This document shows, one piece after another, positions 8,248 to 16,887 of a DNA stretch of 47,207 nt. Position 1 is the stretch's first letter. The number at the start of each line of letters is the position of its first letter. The notes beneath the pieces were generated by a model. That model was given only the letters and a program-made list of their open reading frames with translations, was not told the DNA's origin and ran no database searches. The DNA is from Nitrospiraceae bacterium. Its GTDB lineage: Bacteria; Nitrospirota; Thermodesulfovibrionia; UBA6902. The DNA lies in assembly GCA_003599505.1 (NCBI GenBank), contig QZKO01000017.1:1-47207 (forward strand). Reading direction: 5' to 3'. Position numbers and translations under genes: made by a program.

Positions 8248-8691
8248 ATGGTGAAAAAACATATTGCCCTGAAATTTGTCTTATCTGTTTGTCTGGCCTT
8301 CTTGTGGACCGGCGCAACCAGTGCCGCGCACGACTTGTTCAGACAAATGGACGCGGACGGCGATGGAAGAGTTTCGCGGGAGGAGTTTACCCGCGACATG
8401 CAAAAGGACGCCTTTGACAGGCTGGACATTAATAATGACGGCATCCTTACTCCGGAAGAGTGGAAGAAGATGGGTTATATCAGGAAACATGACAGCCGGC
8501 AGGAAGTCTTCAGGCACGCCGACAAAAACGCCAACAAAAGAATCAGCTTGCCGGAATTCTCAAACTATGCCGAAAAATATTCAAACATTGAGGAGGCTTT
8601 TATGACCCTGGACAAAAATATGGACGGCAGCCTCTCTCCCGATGAAGTCACACTGCGTCCCCTCTTCAGGCTCATAACAATCCGTTATTGA
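8248..8691 (+). CDS. Exported EF-hand (calmodulin-like) calcium-binding protein
   Basis: A 147-aa protein starting with a signal peptide (positively charged MVKKH, hydrophobic core to about residue 22, likely cleavage near TSA-A). Four EF-hand loops follow: DADGDGRVSREEF (35-47), DINNDGILTPEEW (60-72), DKNANKRISLPEF (92-104) and DKNMDGSLSPDEV (122-134). The third loop has Asn/Lys where acidic or Gly residues are usual and may bind weakly. The protein is probably periplasmic and binds Ca2+; its partner is unknown. ATG 8248 is preferred over the upstream in-frame TTG at 8215, because it begins a normal signal peptide. Its 3' end overlaps the 3' end of the opposing AAA gene by seven bases. Confidence 0.85.
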   Translation: MVKKHIALKFVLSVCLAFLWTGATSAAHDLFRQMDADGDGRVSREEFTRDMQKDAFDRLDINNDGILTPEEWKKMGYIRKHDSRQEVFRHADKNANKRISLPEFSNYAEKYSNIEEAFMTLDKNMDGSLSPDEVTLRPLFRLITIRY

Positions 8692-9197
8692 CCTGTTTGA
8701 CTTTCTGCGGCTGGAAAATCCACGACAAACTGCATCCTGCGGATGAAGGCTTCATCAATACTTTTGCTGTGGCGCGTCGCCAGGACCACTATCCCGTCAT
8801 ACTCTTCTATTTTCCGCAGCAGGCATTTCACCTCCATACCGGCATAACGGTTATTTAAATCATCATCTTCAGCGCGTCTCCCGAAGAGGACGTCGGCTTC
8901 CTCAAAAAAAAGGAGGGCCTTCACGGAAGAAGCGGCCCTGAAGACACTGCTCAGATTCTTCTCCGTTTCATCAATATGCCTGTTCACGAGAGAAGAAAGG
9001 TCCGCCCTGTGCAATTGAAGTCCGAGCTCGGCGGCTATAATATCAGCGGCTACAGCTTCACCTGTCCCTGACGGATCGGAGAAGAGGACCGGGAAACTTT
9101 TGCCGGTATAAGTCTTGAAACGACGGATCAATTCCTCAAACCCCACGCTGCCGTATATTACTATTCTGGGGATTTTTTTCTGGCCCTTATCATCCAC
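8685..9197 (-). CDS. Short AAA-domain protein with degenerate Walker A (likely inactive ATPase)
   Basis: A 170-aa protein that aligns by eye with the core of FtsH/CDC48-type AAA ATPases that carry the DEAD-box-like FFDEAD. The signature residues are changed. The P-loop reads DPSGTGEA (41-48), with Glu47 in place of the essential Lys. Walker B is FFEEAD (97-102), with Glu for the first Asp. Sensor 1 is ATR instead of ATN. The distal Arg pair (R153, R154) is kept. The usual N-terminal region and C-terminal lid are missing. It is probably a pseudo-ATPase or a regulatory relic. The start is GTG at 9197, preceded by GGAGAG eight bases upstream, which indicates active translation. No AAA partner gene is adjacent. 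Confidence 0.75.
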   Translation of the reverse strand: MDDKGQKKIPRIVIYGSVGFEELIRRFKTYTGKSFPVLFSDPSGTGEAVAADIIAAELGLQLHRADLSSLVNRHIDETEKNLSSVFRAASSVKALLFFEEADVLFGRRAEDDDLNNRYAGMEVKCLLRKIEEYDGIVVLATRHSKSIDEAFIRRMQFVVDFPAAESQTGQ

Positions 9198-9291
9198 CGT
9201 GTCTCTCCGTCATGAAATTTTCATTGCGCGTCCATGGACAAATGTGATTATATATCAAAGCCAACCGCTTAATCCAGAAAGCGCTTGCCCC

Positions 9292-9319
9292 TTGACAGCA
9301 TATAGAAAGATGATAACAT
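9292..9319 (+). promoter_or_regulatory. Sigma70-type extended -10 promoter of glgB
   Basis: TTGACA (9292-9297), a 16-base spacer and TAACAT (9314-9319) preceded by TG (9311-9312), giving a TGnTAACAT extended -10. The glgB ATG is at 9354, with GGAGG at 9341-9345. Confidence 0.6.
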
Positions 9320-9353
9320 TTAATAATATTAATCACGCATGGAGGCATGACTT

Positions 9354-11291
9354 ATGACAATAACGAATTATAAAACAGGCGAACCGGTCAGACATGATAC
9401 AAGCAGCCTGACCGAGCATGACATTTATCTCTTCAAGGAAGGCAATCACTTCAGGCTTTACGGGAAACTCGGCGCGCATCTGATGGAAGTAAACGGCGTA
9501 AACGGCGTGCACTTTGCCGTATGGGCGCCCAATGCCGGGGAGGTGTCGGTTACAGGCGATTTTAACGGATGGGACAGGGGGTCCCATCAGCTCATGCCGA
9601 GGTGGGACGGGTCAGGCATATGGGAAGGATTTATAGCCGGCATGAAAAAAGGAGATATTTACAAATATCATATCGCCTCAAAATTCAATGATTACAGTGT
9701 TGATAAGGGCGATCCTTTCGGGTTCTTCTGGGAGCTGCCTCCCAGGACCGCGTCGGTCGTATGGGACCTGGAGTATGAATGGAATGATAAGGAATGGATG
9801 GCAAACAGGCGCAGGATAAATTCCCTTCACTCGCCCATATCCATATATGAAGTCCATCCCGGCTCGTGGAGGCGCGTCCCTGAAGAGGGGGACCGTTTCC
9901 TTACATACCGTGAGCTCGCCCATTACCTTGCGGCATACGTAAAAGAAATGGGGTTTACACACGTTGAGTTTCTGCCGGTCACTGAACACCCCTTCTACGG
10001 TTCGTGGGGATACCAGACCGTGGGTTATTTCGCCCCCACCAGCAGGTACGGGACTCCACAGGATTTTATGTACCTGGTCGATCACCTCCACCGGAACGGG
10101 ATCGGGGTAATTCTCGACTGGGTGCCGTCGCATTTCCCCTCTGACCAGTATGGCTTGTCCTACTTTGACGGCACCTATTTGTATGAGCATCATGACCCCA
10201 AAAAGGGGTATCACCCCGAGTGGAGCAGCTATATATTCAACCACGGCCGGAACGAGGTAAGAAATTTCCTCATAAGCAGCGCCCTGTTCTGGCTGGATTA
10301 CTATCATGTCGACGGCCTGCGAGTGGACGCCGTCGCGTCAATGATTTATCTGGATTACGCGAGAAAAGAAGGTGAATGGATACCCAATGTCTACGGCGGC
10401 AAGGAAAACCTCGAAGCCATAAGTTTCCTCAAGAGACTGAATGAAATGGTCTATGACGCCTATCCTGATGTGCAGACCTTTGCCGAGGAATCAACGGCGT
10501 GGGCCATGGTCTCAAGGCCCGTTTATGTCGGAGGTCTGGGTTTTGGAATGAAATGGAACATGGGATGGATGCACGATACGCTTGAATATATCTCGCATCA
10601 ACCCGTCCACAGAAAATTTCATCACGACCGGCTTACCTTCAGCATCTGGTACGCGTTCTATGAAAATTTCGTCCTCCCGCTTTCACATGACGAAGTGACC
10701 CACGGCAAAGGCGCCCTTATCGGAAAGATGCCGGGAGATGAATGGCAGAAATGCGCGAACCTCAGGCTCCTGTTCGGCTACATGTGGGGACATCCGGGCA
10801 AGAAGCTCCTGTTCATGGGGGGAGAATTCGCGCAATGGAGAGAATGGGTGCATGAAGAGAGCCTTGAATGGCACGCCCTTGAATACCCCTCGCATCAGGG
10901 CGTTCAGAAATGGGTGAAGGACCTGAACAGCTTTTACAGGAATGAACCGGCGCTTTATGAGCTGGATTTTTCAAACAACGGCTTTGAGTGGATAGACTGC
11001 CACGACTGGGAAGAGAGCGTCATCAGTTTTATCAGAAAAGGGAAGACCGCTGAAGATATTATCCTTGTTGTGTGCAACCTTACTCCGGTGCCGAGGTTTG
11101 ACTACAGGATAGGTATCCCGCGGGGCGGCTACTGGAAAGAGGTCCTCAACAGCGACGCAGAAATATACGGGGGAAGCAACCTGGGTAATTCAGGGGGCGC
11201 TATGGCAGAAGAAACGGCGTCACATGGAAGGAGCCATTCGCTCTCACTGACACTGCCGCCGATCGGGGTAATCTTTCTGAAAAGCGCGTAG
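9354..11291 (+). CDS. glgB: 1,4-alpha-glucan branching enzyme (GH13)
   Basis: A 645-aa cytoplasmic enzyme that cuts alpha-1,4 glucan chains and rejoins them as alpha-1,6 branches in glycogen. An N-terminal CBM48 module ([22 protein letters not shown], about residues 45-70) is followed by the GH13 barrel. Catalytic positions visible are the nucleophile D325 in DGLRVDAV, acid/base E378 in FAEEST, and H445-D446 in LSHDEV. The all-beta C-terminal domain ends at about 640. Length is normal for short-form GlgB lacking the extra N1 domain. Start ATG 9354 has GGAGG at ideal spacing and its own promoter. The GH57 gene downstream suggests a shared role in alpha-glucan metabolism. Confidence 0.97.
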   Translation: MTITNYKTGEPVRHDTSSLTEHDIYLFKEGNHFRLYGKLGAHLMEVNGVNGVHFAVWAPNAGEVSVTGDFNGWDRGSHQLMPRWDGSGIWEGFIAGMKKGDIYKYHIASKFNDYSVDKGDPFGFFWELPPRTASVVWDLEYEWNDKEWMANRRRINSLHSPISIYEVHPGSWRRVPEEGDRFLTYRELAHYLAAYVKEMGFTHVEFLPVTEHPFYGSWGYQTVGYFAPTSRYGTPQDFMYLVDHLHRNGIGVILDWVPSHFPSDQYGLSYFDGTYLYEHHDPKKGYHPEWSSYIFNHGRNEVRNFLISSALFWLDYYHVDGLRVDAVASMIYLDYARKEGEWIPNVYGGKENLEAISFLKRLNEMVYDAYPDVQTFAEESTAWAMVSRPVYVGGLGFGMKWNMGWMHDTLEYISHQPVHRKFHHDRLTFSIWYAFYENFVLPLSHDEVTHGKGALIGKMPGDEWQKCANLRLLFGYMWGHPGKKLLFMGGEFAQWREWVHEESLEWHALEYPSHQGVQKWVKDLNSFYRNEPALYELDFSNNGFEWIDCHDWEESVISFIRKGKTAEDIILVVCNLTPVPRFDYRIGIPRGGYWKEVLNSDAEIYGGSNLGNSGGAMAEETASHGRSHSLSLTLPPIGVIFLKSA

Positions 11292-11310
11292 CCTATTTTA
11301 TTAATAAACA

Positions 11311-11362
11311 AGGAGGCGAAAGGCAAATGGCAAAAGGCTAAGGGTACCATTGGCCTTATGCC
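11311..11362. repeat. GGCAAAAGGCTAAGGG-type low-complexity repeat
   Basis: Purine-rich AGGCGAAAGGCAAATGGC followed by AAAAGGCTAAGGG and a partial complementary GGCCTTATGCC. The motif GGCAAAAGGCTAAGGG occurs again at 34571-34586, where it is part of a larger inverted repeat. It lies between the 3' ends of glgB and the opposing membrane protein gene. Confidence 0.5.
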
Positions 11363-11366
11363 GGTA

Positions 11367-11786
11367 TTATTTCTTAACAACCGCCTTTTTAATGACAGCC
11401 CCGATAATATAAGAAATCGGGAGAATGAGGATCGTGTTCCACAGCGGCATGCCCATCAGCTTCATGGCGGACGCGGACGTCTCCGGATCTGAAAAGACCT
11501 TTAAATGCAAAAAAAAATCGAACAGAAAGACCGTCACGGCGGCGCACAGGGAGCCGTACAGGAACTTTCGAAAAAGTAATATCAATGCGTACGGAATAAA
11601 ACTCCAGATTAACAGGACGAGCGACATCGAGGCCGCTCCCGGGGATTCTATGAAGGCGGTCTCCGCGTGAAGCAAAAAGCCGAAAACAACCAGGACATAA
11701 ATTAATGTCCGGACCAGTGATCTGTAAAAATCACTATTTGATGTTTCCTGAGGCTTGTCCTGTCCCATTGAGTGTCTTATCATCAT
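11367..11786 (-). CDS. Small integral membrane protein, four predicted helices, unknown function
   Basis: A 139-aa protein with a polar N-terminus (about 22 residues) and four hydrophobic segments at roughly residues 26-45, 55-72, 74-93 and 112-134. It ends in a basic tail (IKKAVVKK). No catalytic or binding motif was recognised. It is transcribed alone and convergent with glgB. Two consecutive ATG codons (11784-11786 and 11781-11783) compete as start; the ribosome binding site is weak for both. A housekeeping or stress-related membrane role cannot be told apart from sequence. Confidence 0.6.
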   Translation of the reverse strand: MMIRHSMGQDKPQETSNSDFYRSLVRTLIYVLVVFGFLLHAETAFIESPGAASMSLVLLIWSFIPYALILLFRKFLYGSLCAAVTVFLFDFFLHLKVFSDPETSASAMKLMGMPLWNTILILPISYIIGAVIKKAVVKK

Positions 11787-11932
11787 ATCCGCTTGCGGCA
11801 GTAAAATACAAGCGTCATTCCCCTGAGAGGATTACGACGCCGGGAGGATTGTAATAGCGCCGCAATTTGATATTATTTTATTGGAATGCTTGTTTATAAG
11901 GTGAAAAACCGGGCCGGCAGCCTTTAATTAAT

Positions 11933-14359
11933 ATGATGGAAAAATACATCTGCATACACGGCCACTTTTACCAGCCTCCGAGAGAAAACGCCTGGCTTGA
12001 GGAAATCGAGCTCCAGGACTCTTCGTATCCGTACCATGACTGGAATGAAAGGATAACCGCGGAGTGTTATGCCCCCAATACCGCGTCCCGGATACTGGAC
12101 ACGGACGGCAGGATAGTCGAGATCATGAACAATTATTCAAAGATGAGCTTCAACTTCGGCCCCTCGCTGCTTTCATGGATGGAGCGGCACTGTCCGGAGA
12201 CATATCAGGCCGTCCTCGACGCCGACAGGCAGAGCATGGAGAATTTTTCAGGACACGGCTCGGCGATAGCGCAGGTCTATAATCACATGATCATGCCCCT
12301 CGCAAACAGAAGAGACAAATACACCCAGGTCATATGGGGCGTCAGGGATTTTGAGCACAGGTTCAGGCGACAGCCTGAAGGGATGTGGCTTCCGGAAACG
12401 GCAGTCGATCTCGCTACCCTTGAGATCCTTGTCGACCTCGGCATATCTTTTACCGTCCTTGCTCCGGTCCAGGCCCGCAGGGTGCGCGAAACAAGGCGCG
12501 GTTCCCGGTGGAAAGACGTCTCCGGCGAGAAAATAGACCCCACCACCGCCTATCTCTGCCGTTTGCCGTCAGGGAAGACCCTGTCTGTCTTCTTTTACGA
12601 CGGACCGGTTTCAAGGGACATCGCCTTTGGCGGACTCCTCAGCAACGGAGAGGAGTTTTCCAGGAGACTCATGAACGCCTTTTCAGAAGACAGGAAAAGG
12701 CCGCAGCTTGTCAATATCGCGACCGACGGCGAGTCCTACGGCCACCATCACAGGGGCGGGGACATGGCGCTCGCTTATTGCCTCCATGACGTCAAATCAA
12801 AAAATCTCGCGACGCTGACCAATTACGCCGAATTCCTGGAGAGGCATCCCCCGGCGCATGAAGTCGAAATATTTGAAAATTCATCGTGGAGCTGTATCCA
12901 CGGCGTAGAGAGGTGGAGGGACGACTGCGGCTGCAATTCCGGCGCGCATCCCGGCTGGACCCAGGGATGGCGAAAGCCGCTGAGAGAGGCGCTTGACGAA
13001 CTGAGGTTCCAGGCAATCACTCTGTTTGACAAAGGGACCGAAAAGTATCTCAAAAATCCGTGGAAGGCGCGGAACGATTATATATCGGTGATACTCGACC
13101 GTTCCGTGGCGAATATCGATAAATTTTTCCGTAAGCACGCTGTCAGGGAGCTTGAAAAGGAAGAGACGGTAAGGGCATTGAAGTTTCTCGAGATGCAGAG
13201 AAATGCCATGCTCATGTATACAAGCTGCGGATGGTTCTTTGATGAAATATCGGGAATCGAAACCGTGCAGATAATGCAGTACGCTTCAAAGGTCATGCAG
13301 TTGGCGGAGGACCTGCAGGGTGTTTCTCTCGAGGCCGATTTCATGGACGCCCTCGAAAGCTCCCCGAGCAACGTATACGAAAACGGCGCCAGACCTTATG
13401 AGCTGTTTGTAAAGCCCGCCATGGTGGACCTGCTGAGGGTCGGGACCCATTACGCAATATCATCGGTTTTCAATGAATACCGGGAACAAATAAAAATATA
13501 CTGTTACACGGCAATGAACGAGGAATTTGAGGTACGGGAAGCCGGCAGACAAAAACTCCTGATCGGGAAAGCGCGCATTATTTCCGACATAACCCTGGAT
13601 GAAGAGACAATCTTTTTTACGGCCCTGCACCTGGGCTTTCATGATATTATCGCGGGGGTAAACAGGTCCACAGGCGACGACGCCGGTCCGCGTATGAAAC
13701 CGGAGACCCTTCAGGCCTTCGAGAAAGGAAATATCCCCCTTGTCAAAGACCTTATACGCGCTCATTTCGGGGAAAACATATTTTCTCTTTCACATCTCTT
13801 CCGCGATGAGCAGAGAAAGATAATCCGCCTGCTGCTGCAACTGGCCTATGAAGGGATCGACGCTTCGTGCAGGGACATCTACGACAATTACCGGGAGACG
13901 ATGACCTTCTTTCAGTCGTTCAATATCCAGATCCCGAAGCCGTTCAAGGTATCTTCAGAGCATATTTTAAACAGGGATTTGAAGAAGATATTCGAGGCGG
14001 AGGAAATCGACGCGGAAAAACTTGAACAACTGATCGCGGAGGTCGTGAAATGGTCCCTCGATATCGACAGGGCGTCCATAGGCTTTGTTGCAAGCTCAAG
14101 GATAACCTCTCTAATGGAAAAGCTGTCCCGTCAGCCTGAAGATACGCCGCTTGTCGCCGGAATAGAAATTATCCTGAAGCTCATGAGTATGCTTCCCCTT
14201 GAACTGGACCTGTGGAAGGCGCAGAACATATACTTCTCAATAGGGCAAAAGTTTTATAAAACCCTCAGGGACAGGGCCTCGAAGGGAGAAAGCGGGCAGC
14301 AGAAATGGGTGGAAGCCTTCCGCAAACTCGGCTACTATCTGCGCGTCAAAATCGCGTGA
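11933..14359 (+). CDS. GH57-family glycoside hydrolase with DUF3536 region (alpha-glucan-active)
   Basis: An 808-aa cytoplasmic protein with no signal peptide. It opens with the GH57 strand HGHFYQPPREN (H9, H11). The GH57 nucleophile region is visible as GMWLPETAVD (E155), and the acid is likely D265 in IATDGESYGHHH. The second half, rich in helices (about residues 400-800), matches the DUF3536 extension found in bacterial GH57 proteins of uncertain specificity. GH57 members act on alpha-glucans as amylases, branching enzymes or 4-alpha-glucanotransferases. The glgB gene 640 bases upstream supports a glycogen role, with only the small convergent membrane gene between. The exact reaction is not determined by the sequence. 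Start ATG 11933 (or the adjacent 11936) lacks a strong Shine-Dalgarno. Confidence 0.88.
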   Translation: MMEKYICIHGHFYQPPRENAWLEEIELQDSSYPYHDWNERITAECYAPNTASRILDTDGRIVEIMNNYSKMSFNFGPSLLSWMERHCPETYQAVLDADRQSMENFSGHGSAIAQVYNHMIMPLANRRDKYTQVIWGVRDFEHRFRRQPEGMWLPETAVDLATLEILVDLGISFTVLAPVQARRVRETRRGSRWKDVSGEKIDPTTAYLCRLPSGKTLSVFFYDGPVSRDIAFGGLLSNGEEFSRRLMNAFSEDRKRPQLVNIATDGESYGHHHRGGDMALAYCLHDVKSKNLATLTNYAEFLERHPPAHEVEIFENSSWSCIHGVERWRDDCGCNSGAHPGWTQGWRKPLREALDELRFQAITLFDKGTEKYLKNPWKARNDYISVILDRSVANIDKFFRKHAVRELEKEETVRALKFLEMQRNAMLMYTSCGWFFDEISGIETVQIMQYASKVMQLAEDLQGVSLEADFMDALESSPSNVYENGARPYELFVKPAMVDLLRVGTHYAISSVFNEYREQIKIYCYTAMNEEFEVREAGRQKLLIGKARIISDITLDEETIFFTALHLGFHDIIAGVNRSTGDDAGPRMKPETLQAFEKGNIPLVKDLIRAHFGENIFSLSHLFRDEQRKIIRLLLQLAYEGIDASCRDIYDNYRETMTFFQSFNIQIPKPFKVSSEHILNRDLKKIFEAEEIDAEKLEQLIAEVVKWSLDIDRASIGFVASSRITSLMEKLSRQPEDTPLVAGIEIILKLMSMLPLELDLWKAQNIYFSIGQKFYKTLRDRASKGESGQQKWVEAFRKLGYYLRVKIA

Positions 14360-14381
14360 ATGATTTTAAACTGCTCGAGCC

Positions 14382-14416
14382 AAAAAAAAAGCTCCCCCCT
14401 TGCGGAGGGAGCTTTT
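14382..14416 (-). terminator. Intrinsic terminator after the cold shock gene
   Basis: On the minus strand a GC-rich stem (AAAAGCTCCCTCC / GGGGGGAGCTTTT) with a short GCAA loop is followed by a run of nine T. It lies ten bases past the cold shock stop codon. Read on the plus strand the T-run is only four bases, so it may also weakly terminate the GH57 transcript. Confidence 0.85.
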
Positions 14417-14425
14417 GTCATTTCA

Positions 14426-14626
14426 TTACAGTTTTACAACATTGATCGCCTTGGGACCTTTCGGGCCGTTTTCAGTATCAAAGCTTACTTTATCACCCTC
14501 GGCAAGGCTTTTAAAGCCGCTGCCCTGGATGGACGTATGGTGGACAAATGCTTCTGTTCCGTCGTCATTTGCGATGAATCCAAACCCTTTGCTGTCGTTA
14601 AACCATTTCACGGTTCCTTGTGCCAT
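14426..14626 (-). CDS. Cold shock protein (CspA family)
   Basis: A 66-aa OB-fold nucleic acid chaperone. Both RNA-binding motifs are present: KGFGFI (RNP1, residues 13-18) and FVHHTSI (RNP2-like, 27-33; more often FVHFSAI). The start ATG at 14626 has a strong AGGAGGA site and gives the exact usual length; longer upstream readings are not supported. CspA-type proteins keep mRNA single-stranded. The leader is about 110 bases long from the predicted promoter, and contains a terminator-like hairpin, suggesting control at the RNA level. A terminator follows the gene directly, so it is monocistronic. Confidence 0.95.
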   Translation of the reverse strand: MAQGTVKWFNDSKGFGFIANDDGTEAFVHHTSIQGSGFKSLAEGDKVSFDTENGPKGPKAINVVKL

Positions 14627-14676
14627 TTCTTCTTCCTCCTTTTCTGTAAACTGGAATTTCAGAAGGTACGGATAAC

Positions 14677-14708
14677 AAAAAAGCCACAAAGTCAAAAGTC
14701 TTTGTGGC
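14677..14708 (-). terminator. Terminator-like hairpin in the leader of the cold shock gene
   Basis: On the minus strand a perfect nine-base stem (GCCACAAAG / CTTTGTGGC, loop of eight) is followed by six T. It sits about 50 bases before the cold shock ATG and downstream of that gene's predicted promoter, so it lies within the leader. It could attenuate csp transcription, or it could end read-through from the lipoprotein operon upstream. Confidence 0.7.
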
Positions 14709-14744
14709 CTCATCAACTTCAAAAACTTCCAAAATTCTGTAATC

Positions 14745-14774
14745 AATATAGCATGCCGCAACACAGTTCGTCAA
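14745..14774 (-). promoter_or_regulatory. Promoter of the cold shock gene
   Basis: Read on the minus strand: TTGACG (14774-14769), an 18-base spacer, and TATATT (14750-14745) preceded by TGC, giving an extended -10 TGCTATATT. The predicted transcript starts near 14738, leaving a leader of about 110 bases. Confidence 0.6.
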
Positions 14775-14836
14775 GAGTTTTTTTTCGATATCCAAACTGC
14801 TTATTGATATTTGAAACCGCCTTGCTCTGACTACCG

Positions 14837-15367
14837 TTATTTAACCAGCTTTCTCTTCTCTTCCAGCTCGATATCGAGATATTTCAGCCGTTCAAGCTTT
14901 TCCTTCATCTCTGTATTTTCCTTATCAAGCCGCGCGATCTCTTTCTTCATCTGCTCGGTTTTTCCCTTCAGATCTTCATTGGCGACTGTGTATGCCGCTA
15001 TCTCTTTCAACATCCTCAGGCGGTCCTGCACATAAGCCTGCTTTCCCCCTTCAGGATCAAGGGACGCATACTTCTCAAGCTGCCCGAGCGCCCTGGGATA
15101 ATCAGGAGAGGGATTTCTGTAATGAGAGTAAAGGAAGGCGAGTTGAATATGCGCCCTGGCCGCGTCAGGGGCCGCGGGCTTCTTTTGTATTATCCCCTGC
15201 AGTGTTTCAATCTTATTCTGAAATTCAGACGGCTGCAGGCTTTCGAATTCATAGTATGTAACATTAAAAAGATGGTCGTCCTTTATGACTTTCCCCGCGC
15301 ACCGGACTGTAAACAGGACGAGGGAAATCACCGAGACTATCTTTATAAACCGGGCAAATCTTTGCAC
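14837..15367 (-). CDS. Probable lipoprotein with TPR-like and coiled-coil regions
   Basis: A 176-aa product when started at GTG 15367, which has AAAAGGAG six bases upstream; the TTG at 15385 lacks such a site. The N-terminus is a signal peptide ending LVLFTVRC, a possible lipobox with an unusual Arg before Cys23. Residues 50-110 look like helical repeats (AARAHIQLAFLYSHYRNP ... ALGQLEKYASLDP), and about 120-170 form a charged coiled coil (LKGKTEQMKKEIARLDKEN). It probably sits on the periplasmic side of a membrane. It begins 15 bases past the GGDEF gene stop and is likely co-transcribed with it, so it may be a partner of that signalling protein. Confidence 0.65.
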   Translation of the reverse strand: MQRFARFIKIVSVISLVLFTVRCAGKVIKDDHLFNVTYYEFESLQPSEFQNKIETLQGIIQKKPAAPDAARAHIQLAFLYSHYRNPSPDYPRALGQLEKYASLDPEGGKQAYVQDRLRMLKEIAAYTVANEDLKGKTEQMKKEIARLDKENTEMKEKLERLKYLDIELEEKRKLVK

Positions 15368-15381
15368 TGTTCTCCTTTTCG

Positions 15382-16836
15382 TCAAGCCGGATAATTCCGG
15401 ACAATGCCGGTCTCATACGACTGACCCGGCTTTCCCGGAAATTGTACTATGTTCCCTGCCGGAGGCATCTGTCCGGTTTCCTGCCTTCTGTCGACAACGC
15501 AGACGCTCCCCGGCATGGACTTCGCGTACTCCTTGAGCTCCGCGGCTATCTCGCCTATGCGAATAGGGTCCATGATAACGCCCTCCCGGCTGGTAACCAC
15601 CGCTATGGAGACCGTCATAACCGGGAATTGCATTTCCTGCCCCTGGCGGTTCCTGCCGGTTATGAAGCCGTTTATCCGGTCTTCCTGTACATAGAACTCA
15701 ATGACGGTCTTATCAAACCGCTCGATAACGGCCCCGCAGATAAGGGAATAACGCTCCGGCGAAGTAATGACGACAAAATCGTCGCCGCCTATATGCCCGA
15801 TAAAATCTTCATGGGTCCCGGCGCCGGTGGCGGCCCCTTCTATTATACGCGCCGTCGCTTTAATCACCTCGCTGCCCAGGGCGTAACTGTAATGGTCGTT
15901 AAAGGCCTTGAAATTGTCGAGGTCGATGAAACAGAAGGCCGAGGGCGCGCCCGAGACGGTCCTCTTTTTTATCTCCCTTTCAATCGCGGAGCCTCCGGGA
16001 AGACGCGTCAGCGGGTTCGTATCGAGATACATCTCCTCCAGCAGTTTCAGCCTTTTCGCCATCTCGGTGAACGCGCGGGAAAGGTCCCCCAGTTCATCCT
16101 GTTTCCCTGTATCGGACTTATACTCAAACCTCCCCTCGGATATCTCCTCTGTAGCGTGTTTGAGCCGCCTTATTGAACGCGAAATGTTCCGGGTGATCAG
16201 GAGCGAAGCGCTGATACTAAGGATAATCCCGGCGCCGCATAAAATTCCGGTGACCCTGAAGGCCCTGTTCCCGATCCGTTCGGTCATGATCATTTTATTA
16301 TGCCGGGTGTCTTTCGCGCCTGAGGACACCTCCCTGATGAGCGAAATAAGCTCGTCCTGTTTCTGCTTGATCCTCGCGTTATGTTCTTCAGAGGGGGGCA
16401 TGGAGGAGGTTTCCGCAAACAGGTTATTGTACTCCGTGTGCATTGACGCAAGGCGGCCGGCAAACGCGGCGTATTCCCCTGAAAGCATACGGACCCTGTC
16501 CACCATCCTGTCGAATTCCCGGCTCCTTTCCCTGAATAACACGAGCATGTCCGGGCTGTTCAGGATAAAATAACGGCGGAAATAAAGCTCCTGCGCCAGG
16601 AGATTGTCGACCATCTTCTCGGTGATTTCAACCGCCTGGTCGTCTCTCCGGATAATGCTCTCATTGATTTTATTCAGTCTCTCGAGGCTTGAGAGGGCGG
16701 AAACCGAAATAATAACAATCAGCGCGGCAAGGGAAAAATAGCCGAAGAATATCTTCCTCACGATACTGGACCGGAAAAGGGAATGGATGAAGTTTTTAAA
16801 TAACGGGCCGCCGCTCTGTCCTGTTTCGTGTCCCAT
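15382..16836 (-). CDS. Membrane HAMP-GGDEF protein with variant GGDDF active site
   Basis: A 484-aa inner-membrane protein. Two transmembrane segments (about residues 29-50 and 195-217) flank a helical periplasmic sensor with many charged residues. A HAMP linker (217-268) and a GGDEF domain (270-440) follow. The family makes cyclic di-GMP from two GTP. Here the signature reads HIGGDDF (348-354), with Asp in place of the catalytic Glu, although FIDLDNFKAFND is conserved, so activity may be weak or absent. The last 40 residues are Pro/Gly-rich and unassigned. AAGGTGA lies before the ATG at 16836. It heads a two-gene unit with the TPR/coiled-coil lipoprotein. Confidence 0.85.
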   Translation of the reverse strand: MGHETGQSGGPLFKNFIHSLFRSSIVRKIFFGYFSLAALIVIISVSALSSLERLNKINESIIRRDDQAVEITEKMVDNLLAQELYFRRYFILNSPDMLVLFRERSREFDRMVDRVRMLSGEYAAFAGRLASMHTEYNNLFAETSSMPPSEEHNARIKQKQDELISLIREVSSGAKDTRHNKMIMTERIGNRAFRVTGILCGAGIILSISASLLITRNISRSIRRLKHATEEISEGRFEYKSDTGKQDELGDLSRAFTEMAKRLKLLEEMYLDTNPLTRLPGGSAIEREIKKRTVSGAPSAFCFIDLDNFKAFNDHYSYALGSEVIKATARIIEGAATGAGTHEDFIGHIGGDDFVVITSPERYSLICGAVIERFDKTVIEFYVQEDRINGFITGRNRQGQEMQFPVMTVSIAVVTSREGVIMDPIRIGEIAAELKEYAKSMPGSVCVVDRRQETGQMPPAGNIVQFPGKPGQSYETGIVRNYPA

Positions 16837-16887
16837 AGCAAATCACCTTATCATATTATAATCTATTTTCAGACGATGGCAATCATC

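Noticed and set aside
9678-10307. Long open frame (209 codons) antisense to glgB
   Set aside because: Same reasoning; glgB is certain in this region and the antisense product is unlike any protein I recognise.
14360-14830. Plus-strand frame across the cold shock gene and its terminator
   Set aside because: It lies opposite a certain gene and reads through two terminator-like hairpins.
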